From: Stratiolaelaps scimitus
Taxonomy: Eukaryota; Arthropoda; Arachnida; Mesostigmata; Laelapidae
Direction of reading: 5' to 3'
NCBI GenBank assembly: GCA_019614645.1
Contig: JABWDB010000031.1
Coordinates: 3,911,001-3,975,000, forward strand
DNA length: 64,000 nucleotides
The position numbers and the translations under genes were made by a program. Position 1 is the first letter of the stretch; each line of letters starts with the position of its first letter. Below are positions 48,398 through 61,743 of this stretch, piece after piece. The notes under the pieces are model-generated. The model was not told the origin of the DNA. It did not search any database and saw only the letters and a list, made by a program, of their open reading frames with translations.

Positions 48398-51300
48398 TCA
48401 ATTTGGATTAAGGATATTGGAAGGGGGACATTCGGCCGAAGGATTGAGGTCGATTTTACCATTCATGTTGTTGCCGTCCTCGAGGGTTTCAGGTAGATCC
48501 TGGTGGAGTGTCTCGGGTAGAGGAATTGTCATCAACGCTGTTGTTCCCGAAACGACACCAAACACAAACAGCGGAATGAAGGGTCCATAGTATGCCTAGA
48601 GTACCCGCACACACACACACACGAAACACGATAACGACCATATTTGAATGATACCTTTGTGTGGTACACGTCGTTGAAGCATTAAGAACGCCGCTTCGAC
48701 TCGCTTGCACTCGGTGTCGGATTTAGATTGAAGCGTAAATAGTGTCAGTAGGACATTGTTTTACGTTGCTCATAATCGTTAGCATAGCAGATAACGAAGA
48801 GGAACATAATCTTACACAACTAAAATATTTGGAGCATATGCATATGATCATGTGTTTTGTACAACACTAACTGAGAGAAACCAAATTGTTGATTAGTTAG
48901 ATTAGTGTGTAATTGATTGCGTAGATTTGCAGAGGTACTATTAATCTATTTTGAACGCCTCCTGATAACGAATCTATGATATGACGACGTCGTGGAAACG
49001 AGTGCTTGTTACAGGTTAGCAGTTGTCACTGGGGCACCCTGTTGATATGTACTAGCTACCACTGAATCTCAGCCAATGTCAGTGGTTATAAATGACATAC
49101 ATTTATCTTCTCCTAGCAGCTAACTGATTGTCTGGCATAACATACTTATTCATGTATGCTTGAACACTAACCAGCATGACGATTTGTGAGCTGAGAAACT
49201 TTCCAAGTGACCCAAACGCTTGACGCACGGACAACGTTTGTGAACGGATTTCCGTTGGATATACCTCTGCCGCATATAGGTAGCCGACATTATATGCCAT
49301 CGTCAGGGCGAAACGACCCACCATCAGTAGAACGAACATCACCGTAAACTCTGTAAGTGTATCAGGGACCACGTGCGCAGAAGAAGTCTATGTTGAAACG
49401 TGCTTTCAAATCGTATCGAACGCGTATTATCTATTTTCGAAAAAGGGACTAAAGCAATTAACGCGCAATCTGATCGTATACGAAATGTGCATAGTTTAAT
49501 TATTATTATTATTAACACCGCTCGTTCGTGTATAAAAACACGAAACATAAATAGGCATTTATGCAACATATATCAAACGTAGAAAAGATCAATACCGCTC
49601 GCACAGAGTCAGCTGCACCGCCTGCCACCGCAGAATCGCTACGTATCACTATTAGATAATAACTTTACACAAACGGCAGAAGTTACAAGTTGACAATATT
49701 GTTAAGTTCGCATCTTGTGCTGTTATGAGTTGTATAGTTGTCGATTTGATGCTAGATCTAAATTAGCGATTATAATATAGACTCACCGTATGGTATAAAG
49801 CCAATAACAAAATACGCTACGGCTGAGAACATATAGAATAGCATCATGGAGGGCTTCCGTCCCCAGAAATCGGCGAGAGGCATAGCAACCGCTGTCGCCA
49901 AAATATCGACCCCATTTGTGGCTGAGGTCATCAAGAACGGCGACGGGGTCACTTGAGCTGCATACAACTGTCCGGCTGAGTAGACTAAGCATGCATTGAC
50001 CCTAAGTCAGGTTCAAAACAAGAAAAAAAAAGCATGATGCAAACGCATCTTGTTAATTGTTAGATTCGACTAAACCGCTACATGAACTCGAAAGCGAAGT
50101 CTATTCTAGTGTACTGTTGACTGAAGATCTGGACCAACAGAGAGGGTCAAGTTTAAAAAGGGGGCGGGTGTATATTTTCGATGGTGGGGTCTGGAACACC
50201 ATCGGGCAGAAGCCAGTTCCACTGTGCCATGGTCAGAGACCTGATACGTGCGGCCTGGCTTGCATGAGTGTTATACGTGATAAAGGAAACATTTCGAATA
50301 TTGCAAAATGACCGTAATTAATGTCTTTTAAATATAGACAACCCGGATACGTAGAGTTTACTCGACCAGCAAGGTCAATTTCTATTTCGTCTAGTGGATG
50401 TAACAAGGTTGGGGGAAAATTGCTAAATTTCAGATAATCCTCCAGTGGGCCAAATTATTCCCCACCATTATGAACTATTTAAATTTCACGTGGCAAAGGG
50501 GAAACACCATCAATTTACCAAATGAACAGAGTCAGGAGAACATTTCGCCGGAGACGTGGATACTTCCGGATAGCCAGTACGCTCGTTTGACCCTTCTTTT
50601 CGGTGGCCGGCAGCTGAAAAGGCACAAACAGACAAACATATCATAGATGGAAACCGTGAGTCGGAAGTCACGGAACTCTGGTCTTGAGAGAGTGAAAGAG
50701 AAGGGAAGCAGCTGAGAGTCAGCTAACCACGTCATGTCCGTACGGTGAGGAGAATGTGTAGTGCTCGTGGCTGGGTTTGTACACATCTCACCGCCCCCTC
50801 ACTGAAGCAATGCGCTAAGTGATACCGGGACGGGTGGCACTGTTGAACATCGTCAACAGTTCCACGAGCATTCAATATAAACAATCTTCCACGTTGCATT
50901 TTCTCCTTTACGTAATCGACACGGTTATATCCTTGTTACAGTTCCGGCTCAAAGACGATCAGCGTTATATTTGAGAGGATCGGAGCGGTCTTGTAGATAT
51001 AATAGGAATACTGTAGATATATATATTATATATACCAAACTGACCCCATCAGCTAAAATGCTAATTGTGAGTCGTGTACGATTTTTTTTATTTAAGAATT
51101 TTATTTAGCTTACCGCATCATTATATTTCTCTGTTCTCGGATGAACACAATTTCTTACCGCCGGTGCTATTTCAGTTGTTTGTTATACTTCATTTACATT
51201 ATCCAATGTAGGAATATAACGAAGGACAATTAACAAAAAAAGCTTGTGGTTGACTTCAGCTATTTTCTAATCTCTCTCTATCTCTACCTATCTAGTAAAT

Positions 51301-52545
51301 GTTCTCGTCTGACTCGAAGCCAACATTTAATGTTCAATGAACTGCTCCCCCGCCCTTCTCTGCCTTGTTAGAACAACTCTCATCGCCTTCCACCGAAGCC
51401 AGGACCTCGTTTGAGATGGCACGGTGGTTGACACTCTAGCACCTTCGTATGTCAACCACTTTGCAACCACCCCCGGTTACGCAGTAACGCGAGCGGAGCG
51501 GGCCAAGCTACAGAAGTACGCCGCACTCCAGGCAACCCAGCTTTTTTCCTTCTTTGCGTTTGAAACCTTAGGCGGACACGGCCCCCTCACTGCGAACTTC
51601 CTCGAAGGGGTCTACCATAGGCTGATCTGCGCCACCGGGGACAAGTGCGCAGGATCTTTCCTTCTGCAACGCCTGTCCCTCGCTGTGCAGAGGGGCAATA
51701 CCATCGCCTTTTTCGGGAGAATGTCGGCTTCGGCCCCGGTCCCCAATTAATCCCCCCACCCATAATATTATAATTCCTAATTATTGTATGTTTGAATAAA
51801 TTCAGTATACATAACTCGCATAATTAAGCTGCAATTTCATTATGCCTACCTCAAGAGAATCAAACGCATTGGGATCCAATTTGTGTCCATTCCATCGTGC
51901 GATTTTATGAAGAATCCTCTTCGTTTTCTCAAGCTTTCCCTTCGACAGCAGCCATCGCGAGCTTTCAGGAATAAAGTAGGAAAGTGGGGCTGCGATACAA
52001 CACGGGATAACGTTAAGTAACTGAAGTGTGCGCCAATATCCTGACGCGTACGCTACCCAGGGCACGATGACACCCACGACCGGGTAGACGAAACGGAACG
52101 CGGACAGGACCAACATCCGGCGTTGCTTCGGGACGTATTCCACAGCTGAAAAGAGCCAGTGCGCAAATCAAAGCTATTGAGTAACAGGCTGATGAGCGAG
52201 CTTCGTCAGACGGGTGGATAGCTTTTGTGAAGGCACAGTAACCAAATCGAGCTGTGTGAATTGTGCGTGAAGTCAGCTGGATCGTCAAGCTATATTAGCT
52301 TGACTCTCTTATGAGCTTGTTGTATGTAGACTATATGCATTGTGTTACTACGGTGTGTGTTCATATCGTGACTGATCTGTATTTGTGTATGAGAAGTGAG
52401 CTTTGGCGCGATCGATACCATGTAACGGAGTAACGCATAAATTAAACGAGGGAGGTTCTATACGTGTATGCACTTGAAAATGTGTATACTAATTTGAAGA
52501 TTGGTTGATTGATTGGTTACAAGTTTCTAATTATTGCTAACTGCT

Positions 52546-52581
<36 letters not shown>

Positions 52582-55500
52582 TGTACGGCAATTGAACCCG
52601 CTGAACTAAAATACATCTAATATCACCTTATTTTATATATTCTTAATAGAATATCTAGAACATGGAGGCCCACTTTTCCAATCCTTAAGTGCGATCAAAA
52701 CTAAATACACCGAAGAATCGATGCACGGATGGTGGTCGTGGTGGTAAATCGAATCTGACGGCTACTTACCGAGCACAAACGGTGTGATACTGATCGACAA
52801 AAGGACAAATCCCATCACGAATCGAGTGGCTATGAACAGCTCGAAGGAGTCGCCGCTGAAGTAGGTCAGGATACCGGTGACTCCTGCCAACACATAGGTC
52901 ACGAACATCACGGGAACCCGGCCCACGCTGTTGTTTAGTGGTGGTGGTGTCGGGGAAAATAAAAAGAATTACATATTTTTTATTTTGTTACCATTCGGAC
53001 GGTAAATGTATTTGTAACTAAAATCGTATTCGAAGATGCCATTGGCGGTTTTGTATCGCTTATGACTCGTTGTGGCGGAGTGTCACAAACGAAGTAGGAG
53101 TGGGCCCACTGTTTAATCAAAATTATTTGATTTTTTTCTATTTCGTTTTTGAATTTTGAAGATTTATGTTTTTCTAGATTTTATTTAGTCACTAGTCGTG
53201 AAGTCAATCTGGTCGAGATTACACACTAACAATAAACTGACTACCGCCTGTCGAATGGTAAAGATAATGAGGTGGACGTTGAGGACTGGAGGTCGAAGTT
53301 GACAACACTGGTTACGATTACTGTTTTTCGAGCTGACCCTCAGCTGTTCCCCTAGTTAATAACACCAGCAGTGCCAAATTGACCCTTGGCTGGCATTAGA
53401 AGCTTGTGCGAATGAAAAAAAAGCTGGCCCGATATCTGTATTTGTTTGAGGGGAGCAACTATTGTCAGATTCATTTCTTCTTAATATTAGGCATCGTCCT
53501 GAAACACATAATGTAATATCGATACCACTGTCCAACCTGACATGGGCTGTCTCTGACACTAAATTCAGGCCTTTTTAGTTGGAGATATCGGAGAGTGTCA
53601 GCCTCGACATAGTGCTAGGGTTGGATAAGGGAAGAAGCAGGCGAACTAGAATTTAAATTCGAAAAAATTGATCGACTCATATTTATATCGTTAGAAGGTA
53701 CATCAGAACGTTACACGCCTAACCTGCCTGGTAACAATATTTGATATTAAGTTGAATCTAACTGGACATCCAGTATAACAAAGAGGATACCCTCTGCTGG
53801 GTCCGCCTATAAAGGTTTTCGTGCGGACTCACAGCCAACATTTAACGTCCACGCTACTGCTTCTAGCATTGCTGGGTCCGCCTATGCGTGCGGTTCGGTC
53901 TCACCCTTGAAGGAAGCTGTCAGTGCTGGCCTTTAAATGCGTACAGCCGTATTGAAGAGAGAAGCCAAGAAGTCATCACGGAGTCTAATATTTTGCAGAG
54001 ACTCAGTTATACCCTTTAGTTTTCTCTAAAGGGTTTTCACTAGACCAGGAATACTTACATGTCTCCAATCTGTCCAATAGCAAGCACTCCGATGGACATT
54101 GAAGCGAAGAATACAGAGTTGGCGATGTAAGATTTGTATGTGTCACCACATACCCAATCGTTCTGCGAAACAGCAAAGTGTTACCGTCAATAACGTAACA
54201 ATTCTTCTAAAACGACAACTTCACAATACCAGAATATGTTCATTCTGACAGGCCGGTTCACACCGAACTGTCAACGGAACTCTGACAATGAAGTTCCGTA
54301 TAGTCGGTGCGTACAGTTGCGCGAATCTGGGGCCCTTTTTCAATAAATGATTGCGTAAGCACGTCAACCAATCAGTGGCGTATGACAATCAACAAATAGC
54401 TCTATATGATCCGAGGAACGGATGAGTGAATCTGAGCGGACGGTGATTATTTCATGATTTCTTTCTTTTTCATTCAGTGAGCTTTATTGAGAAGACTGCA
54501 ATTGTACAATACTTTAGTTCTCGTAAAAATAATAATAATAATAGTAAAAATGTTAACAGCGAACTGCAAGCACACACGCGAATATATTCAGCCACAGTGA
54601 AAAAAATCACAATGGACCAGAGGTTGAAATAGAAGGAGGATGTCTCGTGCCATTAATAAAAGAAGAATTATATAGATCGTGCCAAACATAATACGACTGT
54701 GAATTATGAGCTTCATTAAGATGAAAAATAACTAAGCTTTACAACAGTTTTCCCACAGAAAAATCTTACGAGCCACCTATAAAACAAACAATGACATTCA
54801 CGGTGTGTCGAACGGATGTGGTGTTCCCCATTAACTTCAGCTTGGAATAACGGTAAAAAATATAATATATATATATAGATATAGACGTACTTCACTAATG
54901 ATGGTTGGGTAGATGTTTGAGTAGTCATATGAGTGACCGTATTGACAGGACATCGTTTCTGAGGTCGAGTTGAACTCTGGTAAGATAGATCTGAAAGAAA
55001 TTGGTATCGGCATCAATGGAACACCTTGAATAACTTCACCAACGTAGTTAGCGATTCTCCAGTTCACCAAGCCTCAACTACTTCGCATATATATATTTTT
55101 TTTTTAGTCAGTAAACAACATAAGTAAACTCGTCTTTCCAGGAAAACACCAGCAACTTGGGACTTAAATGTTTTATAGATAAAAACAAGAATGAGATTAG
55201 ATCAAAAAATTGCTGAGGAGTGATAAAAGTTGTCCCCTCGACGGTGGACGCCGATGTTTTTATACTGACGATGCTCTTGGAGAAGTCACACGACCGGGCA
55301 TTCGGAAATAACTATGAGTGGTACCAAGGTATAATAGCAAGAAGTATTTATTTTATCTTCATAATAATAATAATAATATTTAATAATTAAGCAGTAATTA
55401 TTAGCAGTAACCGCTTGACCTTCAAGCATAATAACTATTCTACAAACGAGAAAATATTCTTGTCTAATCCACCGTTCAGATTTATCGTACAATTTCGTCA

Positions 55501-58372
55501 ATCAACTTAGATGTACATTACTCTTGGCGATACGATACCACCACTCCTCGTCAAACCTGGAAATTCTGGAAAGGTCGTACAAACATTCGTTCCGCTCTAT
55601 TAATAGATTCAGATCTTTATGACAAGCGACTCCGATCATTGCTAGTTTGTAATCCACGAAGTCCAAGGTACGGCGACAAAAAGCTACACCGGAATATCGT
55701 ACGAACCTTACACATACCTAGATACAAATGGGCACAGAATATTATCTGCAAAATATTACATTTGGGGTGTTTCAATAGTGTTGAGTTGTTGAGATGGAAA
55801 CTTACCCATCCCAGGATTCCCAGTCATATTTGTACATTTTGCATTTCGAATAGTGATGGTGATTAGAGTCCTTCAATGGGATTGAGTAGTTTTTTATTTG
55901 ATCCTGAGTGTAACCGTGCACCTCGAGATATGGATTCCTGCACCTGTAATTTAGAGGTGAACAATATTCGGAGGTGAATTCTTATCGACCGTTGATGAAT
56001 TCAACCTTAATATGTGTTTATGACCAATAGTTAAATTAATACGTTACTGACTATGGTTGTCCGACTTGACATATACAACGATCTGGCCGATCGTTAGGTA
56101 AGCGACTCGTATATAAGGTGCATCGTATATAAGTAGATGTTATGGTCGGTTAGTACCGCTTCTTTGTTTATGAGGATGGACAAAACGTCCTTCGCGACCT
56201 GACACTACGTGTTCCTTTGAGGAACTCGGTTCTTCGTTCGCATGGGAGGTACATATCACTGTGCATTGATTCGACCTTATTATAATATTTTCACGTGTCA
56301 TTGTATCTGATCAATTAGCTTGTTTACGAAAATGATCGATTATGACACTGCTGCAACACCAAGTCACCAATGCTAGTCACCAGTAGCTCGTCGTTGAAAT
56401 GTACCATGTTCGGCAAATATATATGAGCCACAATTTCTTTGCGAGTCACCTAACTAGATACTGATTTTGTCCAGCTCCTGCCCCTGCCATAGATAAGGAT
56501 CCTTCTTGTCTATCAAGAGTGCCGTAGGAAGCGTACGTGCAATAGAACACTACACAGATGAGAGTTGTAGAGGTCCGTCTTACGAAGCAATGCGAAATTG
56601 GTATCGTAGACGTTAAATGTTGACTGAGGGTAAGTCCGAAAAAGTTTAGATGAGAGTTGTTTTCATGCGAATTATTCCAGTGGAGCAAATTTGCCATATC
56701 ATTCATAATTAGAGCTATGTAATAATCATATGCTTGTAATAATGACTGATGTAATTCTGGATTGTTGGGAATTTCCGACGGGATGTCAAATCCGACTCAC
56801 TTCATTGTAAAAGTATCGTTCACGTATACGTTTACTAAGACCTCAAACGGGGCATTCACCAAAATATCAATGAGTATTCAAGGCCATCGCATATACGTTT
56901 ACAAGTTAGCCACGAAAATTACACCTGAAGCTAAAAACGATGGACGTGGTCGGATAGTTCCTTCTTTATTCACTCCTTGGTGAGGGTGAACACAAAAATA
57001 TGGTAAAAAACATATCGACCACATAAGGTTGCCTCTCAAATGCATGACAATTTGGTCCAGTCTAGATGAACTGGATAATTTGTTGTCATTAACAAGGATG
57101 AGGTAGTGTCTGTCTAGACGACTTCATTATTTGATTGGTGCACACAGTGGATGGACTCAACTGGTACGTAGTCATATTAATCAGTACTGGAGCAACGAAA
57201 CAGTTGACTAAATTACCAAATCGTATTTAGTGACGCTTTATGGCAGTTTCTATACAACTTTTTCTTGACAAGGGGAGCCTATTAACTAAGTGGCCTTGCT
57301 CTAAGTTTACTGAGTTAGCGAATGCTGGGCAGGTCATGTTGCCCTTCGGACTATAATCCACTATGCTTTAGGGATACGTTATTGTAGTTATCGCCATGGA
57401 AAGATCAGACGAGAGCCCCATTATGACCATATGGTCACGATCATCCAAATATAAGAAGGGATCATTTCTATAAGGGCTGGAAATTTCCAACACCAAATGG
57501 TTCAGCTACGGGAGGCATTACCCAGGACAAGGTCGGGATCGATGAGGAATATATTCCGTGAAGGCAGAGTAATCGTATGCATTCTTTATTTTTATTCTGG
57601 TTAAACGTAACTGCATGGCGAAGCTGATATTAAAGACCGGAATAATTCTAGATTGTCACTGTTCCTCGGCTGGGGATCGAACCGAGACCAACAGTAACTG
57701 CTTGAGAATTATAGAGGGCTCTATAAACACCAAAGCTCTATAAACTTCCTTGAGCAATGGCTACAGGTAGCTAACTGATAGGGCCGCCTGGCCTTTTCCA
57801 ATGTGAGAATTTGATATTTTTGCTGAAAGGGTGGATACCTCGGACTAGTTAATTGGTTTATATAATCTGACGTATTTTAAGGAAGAGAGGTTCATGAAGA
57901 TGGTCACATTAATTAGTAGTCATCTTCGAGTGTAGTCGCTACTTGTGGCTTGCCCATTAGTGCGGTGGAGCTTCCGGTTTGCTGATCGAACACTGATTAG
58001 CTACGTGGTGACGTAAACATGTATTAGTTGAATAAAGGTCGACATTATTGCCGAAACGCGTTGACAGCTGTAAATCCTTAGAACACTTGTGTCACAGAAG
58101 CCTCTCAACGTTGTTACGTAACACGTAATTGAATCTTTCTTTCCGCGGAGTAACCTTTATGTTATATCTAATCTATTGTATTCGTTAGTTCGACAAGACG
58201 TTCGATTCGATGATACGTACCAATGCGGCGGTTCGAGGAGCGTGAATATGTGAACGGAGAGAGGTATAACACGCAGCGGTGCCACAAGGAAACACAGATA
58301 GAAGATGAGAAAATACTGGAAGCGACCGAAGCTGCCCACCTGGTCCAGCGCTTCCTCGAATGTCATTGACAT
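48398..58372 (-). CDS. SLC22: SLC22-family organic ion transporter (MFS)
   Basis: Ten phase-consistent exons: 58372-58221, 55943-55806, 54990-54891, 54162-54059, 52927-52770, 52145-51850, 50613-50519, 50001-49787, 49350-49172 and 48595-48398 (stop TGA), 544 aa. SLC22 proteins are 12-helix plasma-membrane transporters of organic cations, anions or carnitine. Visible hallmarks: MTFEEALDQVGSFGRFQYFL at the start, an extracellular loop with KCKMYKYDW and Asn-linked sites, NDWVC, the loop DIVGRVPVM, PESSRWLLSKGKLEKTKRIL, LADFWGRKPSMML, AAEVYPTEIRSQ and LPETLHQDLPETLED. Substrate cannot be told. The frame of exon 1 stays open for about 57 codons upstream of ATG 58372 without another ATG, so a longer N-terminus (…YQLIPEKRTSFIVSDWDRKR) is possible if an upstream exon supplies the start. 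An alternative 3' exon lies at 46.0-46.2 kb. Confidence 0.93.
51300..51795 (+). mobile_element. R2-like LINE 3' fragment in SLC22 intron 6
   Basis: An open frame (about 51424-51750, extending upstream as GT before VVDTLAPSYVN) encodes the C-terminal endonuclease-like part of the same LINE family as the 25.7-28.5 kb copy. Features are VVDTLAPSYVN, the AERAKLQKYA stretch, AFETLGGHGPLTANFLEGVY, LICATGDKCAGSFLLQRLSL and AVQRGNT. It ends in a short AT-rich 3' UTR with AATAAA near 51795. The two copies overlap little: this one holds the part 3' of the zinc knuckle where the other stops. It lies antisense within the SLC22 transcript. Confidence 0.6.
53815..53965 (-). repeat. Partial copy of the SINE body found at 6.3 kb
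   Basis: GACTCACAGCCAACATTTAA followed by a GTCCAC block and, about 90 nt later, CCTTTAAATGCG are shared in order with the SINE at 6287-6487. The tRNA-like head is missing. It lies in SLC22 intron 4. Confidence 0.5.
57655..57810 (-). repeat. tRNA-like B-box element, possible SINE
   Basis: The minus strand has TCTCGGTTCGATCCCCAGCC, a near-perfect B box. About 100 nt upstream on that strand a TCAGTTAGCTACCTGTAG motif could be a degenerate A box. It lies in SLC22 intron 1. The spacing is too long for a plain tRNA gene. Confidence 0.3.
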
Positions 58373-59205
58373 CTTTGGCCTCTTGCGATCCCAATCCGAC
58401 ACAATGAACGATGTTCGTTTTTCAGGTATCAATTGGTATCCTGCCGATGTGTCGGTGAACGGCTCATTCAAAGAACGGTATAACTCACACGAAGGGGAAC
58501 AGAATGTCTGTCTTTTTGTATTTGGATGATTTCGTCGAAGTCGTTTTTCTTACGGCATCCTAAGACATCGTAGTTCCTTCTCTGTTGTAAGCTTTGTTGA
58601 GCGCTCTCGGCCCTTGGCCCCTAAGAAGCACGAGTGGCAGTAACAGCAAAGTTGTTCTGTTGCTCTGTATTTGCTGTATTTTGTTTTCACGACTGTCACT
58701 ATCACAGAGGGGGTTTGGGGGTACTGATAAGGGTTACCCTTAAGGGTACTGATAAGGGTTATCAAGGGTTCACCAACTCTTCCCGTTAATATTGAACTCG
58801 GTGAAGATGCGACTTTTGAGAGCTGGCGTACATCGGTAGCAAGTGTAAACTCACTTAATCGATTTCTTCTTGGAGTGTGTGCCTTTAAATAGTTGAGGGA
58901 TAACACAGAGGTACTTGTAGACGATGTGCCATGTGATACCCTCGTGAGCCAGGACGAATTGACGGAACGACGAATTAAGTCGTTTGTGTGTATGTTGTCA
59001 CTTCTGGCAATGTCCTGCTCAGAGTCAGAAGAACATTTCGCCACCGACCAATCGGGGCCACGACACAGGAGCAAAATGTTGTTGATGTCGTCAGAAACTC
59101 ATTGAAGCCACTGCCTCTCGACTGTTTTGAGTGAAAGGTTGTTTGTTTCCTCCGTCGGCGTTTCTTCGGCTCGTGTCCCAGAGAGCGCCCACATGCGAGC
59201 GCTTG

Positions 59206-59241
59206 GACTGAGAAGCCAACGGCAGGCTACCAGGATTTATA
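59206..59241 (-). promoter_or_regulatory. SLC22 core promoter: TATA box and TCAGTC initiator
   Basis: On the minus strand TATAAATCC (59241-59233) precedes TCAGTC (59211-59206). The TATA first T lies 32 nt upstream of the initiator A (59209, proposed +1), the same spacing as in the SLC28 promoter. It is 0.84 kb upstream of ATG 58372, so a long or spliced leader is implied. The leader holds an upstream ATG at 59194 with a 31-codon frame ending at 59099. Confidence 0.65.
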
Positions 59242-59244
59242 AGC

Positions 59245-61712
59245 AAACACGAGGGCGCAGCCGATGCCGTCAAGAATGATGACACTATCTACCGCCGCTG
59301 TTTTGAAGCCGCTGTAAAAGCGTTGCCGGCGAGCGCGCGCGGAGCGACTGTCTTCGATAAGTCATTGGGTTTGTCCGGCAAGCATCGTGCAAGAATACCA
59401 TATCCCTCTGTTCCTCTCTCCCTGGTCGTAAATCTGTGCTAAAGCAGATTTTGCTTCTCAGCAAAATCTAGTAAAGTCAAATATTTGTGAGATTAGCATT
59501 TATCAAAATGTCCTTTCGCGACCCTTCCCCAATCAGAAATCGAAGCGACCTTGAATCAGAAGAAAGGTTTTATTATCAGTCAGTCAGTCAGATTCGTTTA
59601 TCCCTCTCATGTAACTTGGTTGTTGCGTAGATCAGAAGCATAGATGAAATGATGAACAAGTGATGTGCACTCATTAGCGCAGCTAGCAGCATGAAATTCG
59701 AGTGCTATATATCCTACAATCATCTAGATATGCAGTTGCCTTAAACAAAGAATGTAAGACGGTAAGTAATATGAGGGGAGAGAGTGGTCGATGGAATAGA
59801 ATTTATTTATTTATTCATCTAACCTTGAAGGTTTCTCATATGCACAAGGCTACCTAAGAGCAACCGTCGATAGATCACACAAAATAGCTGATACTTTGCA
59901 TACTTTCCTATGAACGCGATCAAATGAACGTGCCACATGAACAACCGTGCCACTGGAGAGATATTACCGAACTTTCTTAGTAGCTAACCTCATTATTGCT
60001 AGACGTTGTCGTTAATGATAGTATCGGATATCTGCCACGTGGTGATAAAATTAATTTGCTGGAAATATATAAATCTAACGCAGCCTCCCTTTCGTCAGAC
60101 CTCTGGAAGCCACGTGAATTCGTTATCGTCTTTAATAGAAAGAACTACGTCTGTGGTCGGCTAGGTGCGCTTTACGGGTTCATGGAAGTACACCTTGGAA
60201 TTAGCCTCGCAGATTGCGATGTAACCGTTATATGGTTGCATGGCGGTCGTCGGGCAAAGCGAGTTGAAGGCCACGAGATCGAAACATTAATATGTTGGAG
60301 GGTCGATTGCTCTTACCCAGGAAATGACATTGCTTCAAATGAGCACAGCCGACGCCAGGGGAGATTTTCCTTGTGTGGACATAGGGGATAGGGCATATTA
60401 AGACGAAATAAAATCGGTTGCCAACTGAGAGGGAGAGTTACTCTCTAACTTTTTGATTCATCCGTTTCTTCAGGTTACTTGATTCACTTCAAATTGACAC
60501 TCATTATGTGCGAGCTTCAAAATTGGTCAACAGTGAACGGTCTACTTTTAGGTCGATTTTTCGACCAACATTTCTGCGTATCTTGCTGTCAGTTGGTAAA
60601 CAAATGATGTTAATCATAGCATAGCAATGTACTTTCAGTTGCAGCCAGTGACTGTCACCATAGCTTGGGACCATAGAATCCGGTTACACTGAAATGTGCC
60701 TTGGTAATAAAAATTCCTTCGCTCTTTCACACGCGCTTACAACAGTCCATTACGGAGCGAGACGAATCTTCCGCTGGCAAATGATCCCATCTCGGCGGAA
60801 GAGGAAGACCATTTGAGATAGGAGTACAATTTCACACGGGACAGACCGCAGAGATTGCTGCTCAGCCGAGGGAAAAAGCCTACTAAGATAAGCCTTCTCG
60901 TTCTCGCGCTTTCTGTAACACACTTGCGATTTTGTGAATTATTGCAAACATTCAATTTTAAGTTGAAAGTAAATTAACTTTATACTAGGTGAGATTGCCA
61001 GGCTGTGCCCATTAGTGGTAGATAGAGTGGTAGTATTTGGCTGTCGAACTAGTGGTCTGAAAGTATAGACGGTTGGGTTTTTTTGTCAAGTTGAAGCGAT
61101 AACATAATGAGTCAATCAGTTCTCCGTTAATATGATCTTTGCACGATCTATGTTTCTCGCACGTTTTTAATAAACGAGAATAGGTACTTTTCAAAGGAAT
61201 TATCGCATTTTTATTTTAAAAAAATAAGATAACTTCATAGCGAGATTTATGAATTTGTTGTTTCATAAATCAATACGATCATATAGACGATACTACAAAC
61301 GTAATTTTACGATACGCACTCCATAATTGTTTGGCTTGAAAGAAGTTTTCTGTTCTGCGGTCACTGTCACCGTAACGTGACCGACCCCCCACGTCCGACA
61401 CCGATGCCTGATCACCGCTAATTCACAATGCCGATTGTAGCTTGCAAATTGCAAATAGCTTGCACACCTCCAATAATCTCTGAGGTGTGCATCTGCGCTC
61501 TTGTGAGCATGTGAGTGTTGACGATGATGCTCTCAATCAGTTTCTTCTCGAGTAAAATAGCTGGTGTTTTCTGAGATTTGGAAATTTATTGAATTGAAAA
61601 CGCCTCTAACTCTTCGGATCCCCGCTGCTTGATATAACACACAACACTTTGGACAGTGGTCACACATCAGGACTAAATCTACAAGGGGGGGTTTAAAAAA
61701 AATTTCCTCCTC

Positions 61713-61743
<31 letters not shown>

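Noticed and set aside
49103..49171. Extension of SLC22 exon 9 through VQAYMNKYVMPDNQL
   Set aside because: The classic donor CTG|GTTAGT at 49171 joins in phase to AYYGPFIPLF, as the family expects; the extension is intron read-through.
58550..59074. A 174-codon minus-strand open frame upstream of the SLC22 start
   Set aside because: It begins at TTG, has no recognisable domain and lies within the expected 5' leader or first intron of SLC22. Composition is Ser/Thr-rich and random-looking.
59996..60391. A 131-codon plus-strand open frame
   Set aside because: It has a non-ATG start, no motif, no splice signals and no promoter. It is kept only as a note under the unassigned region.
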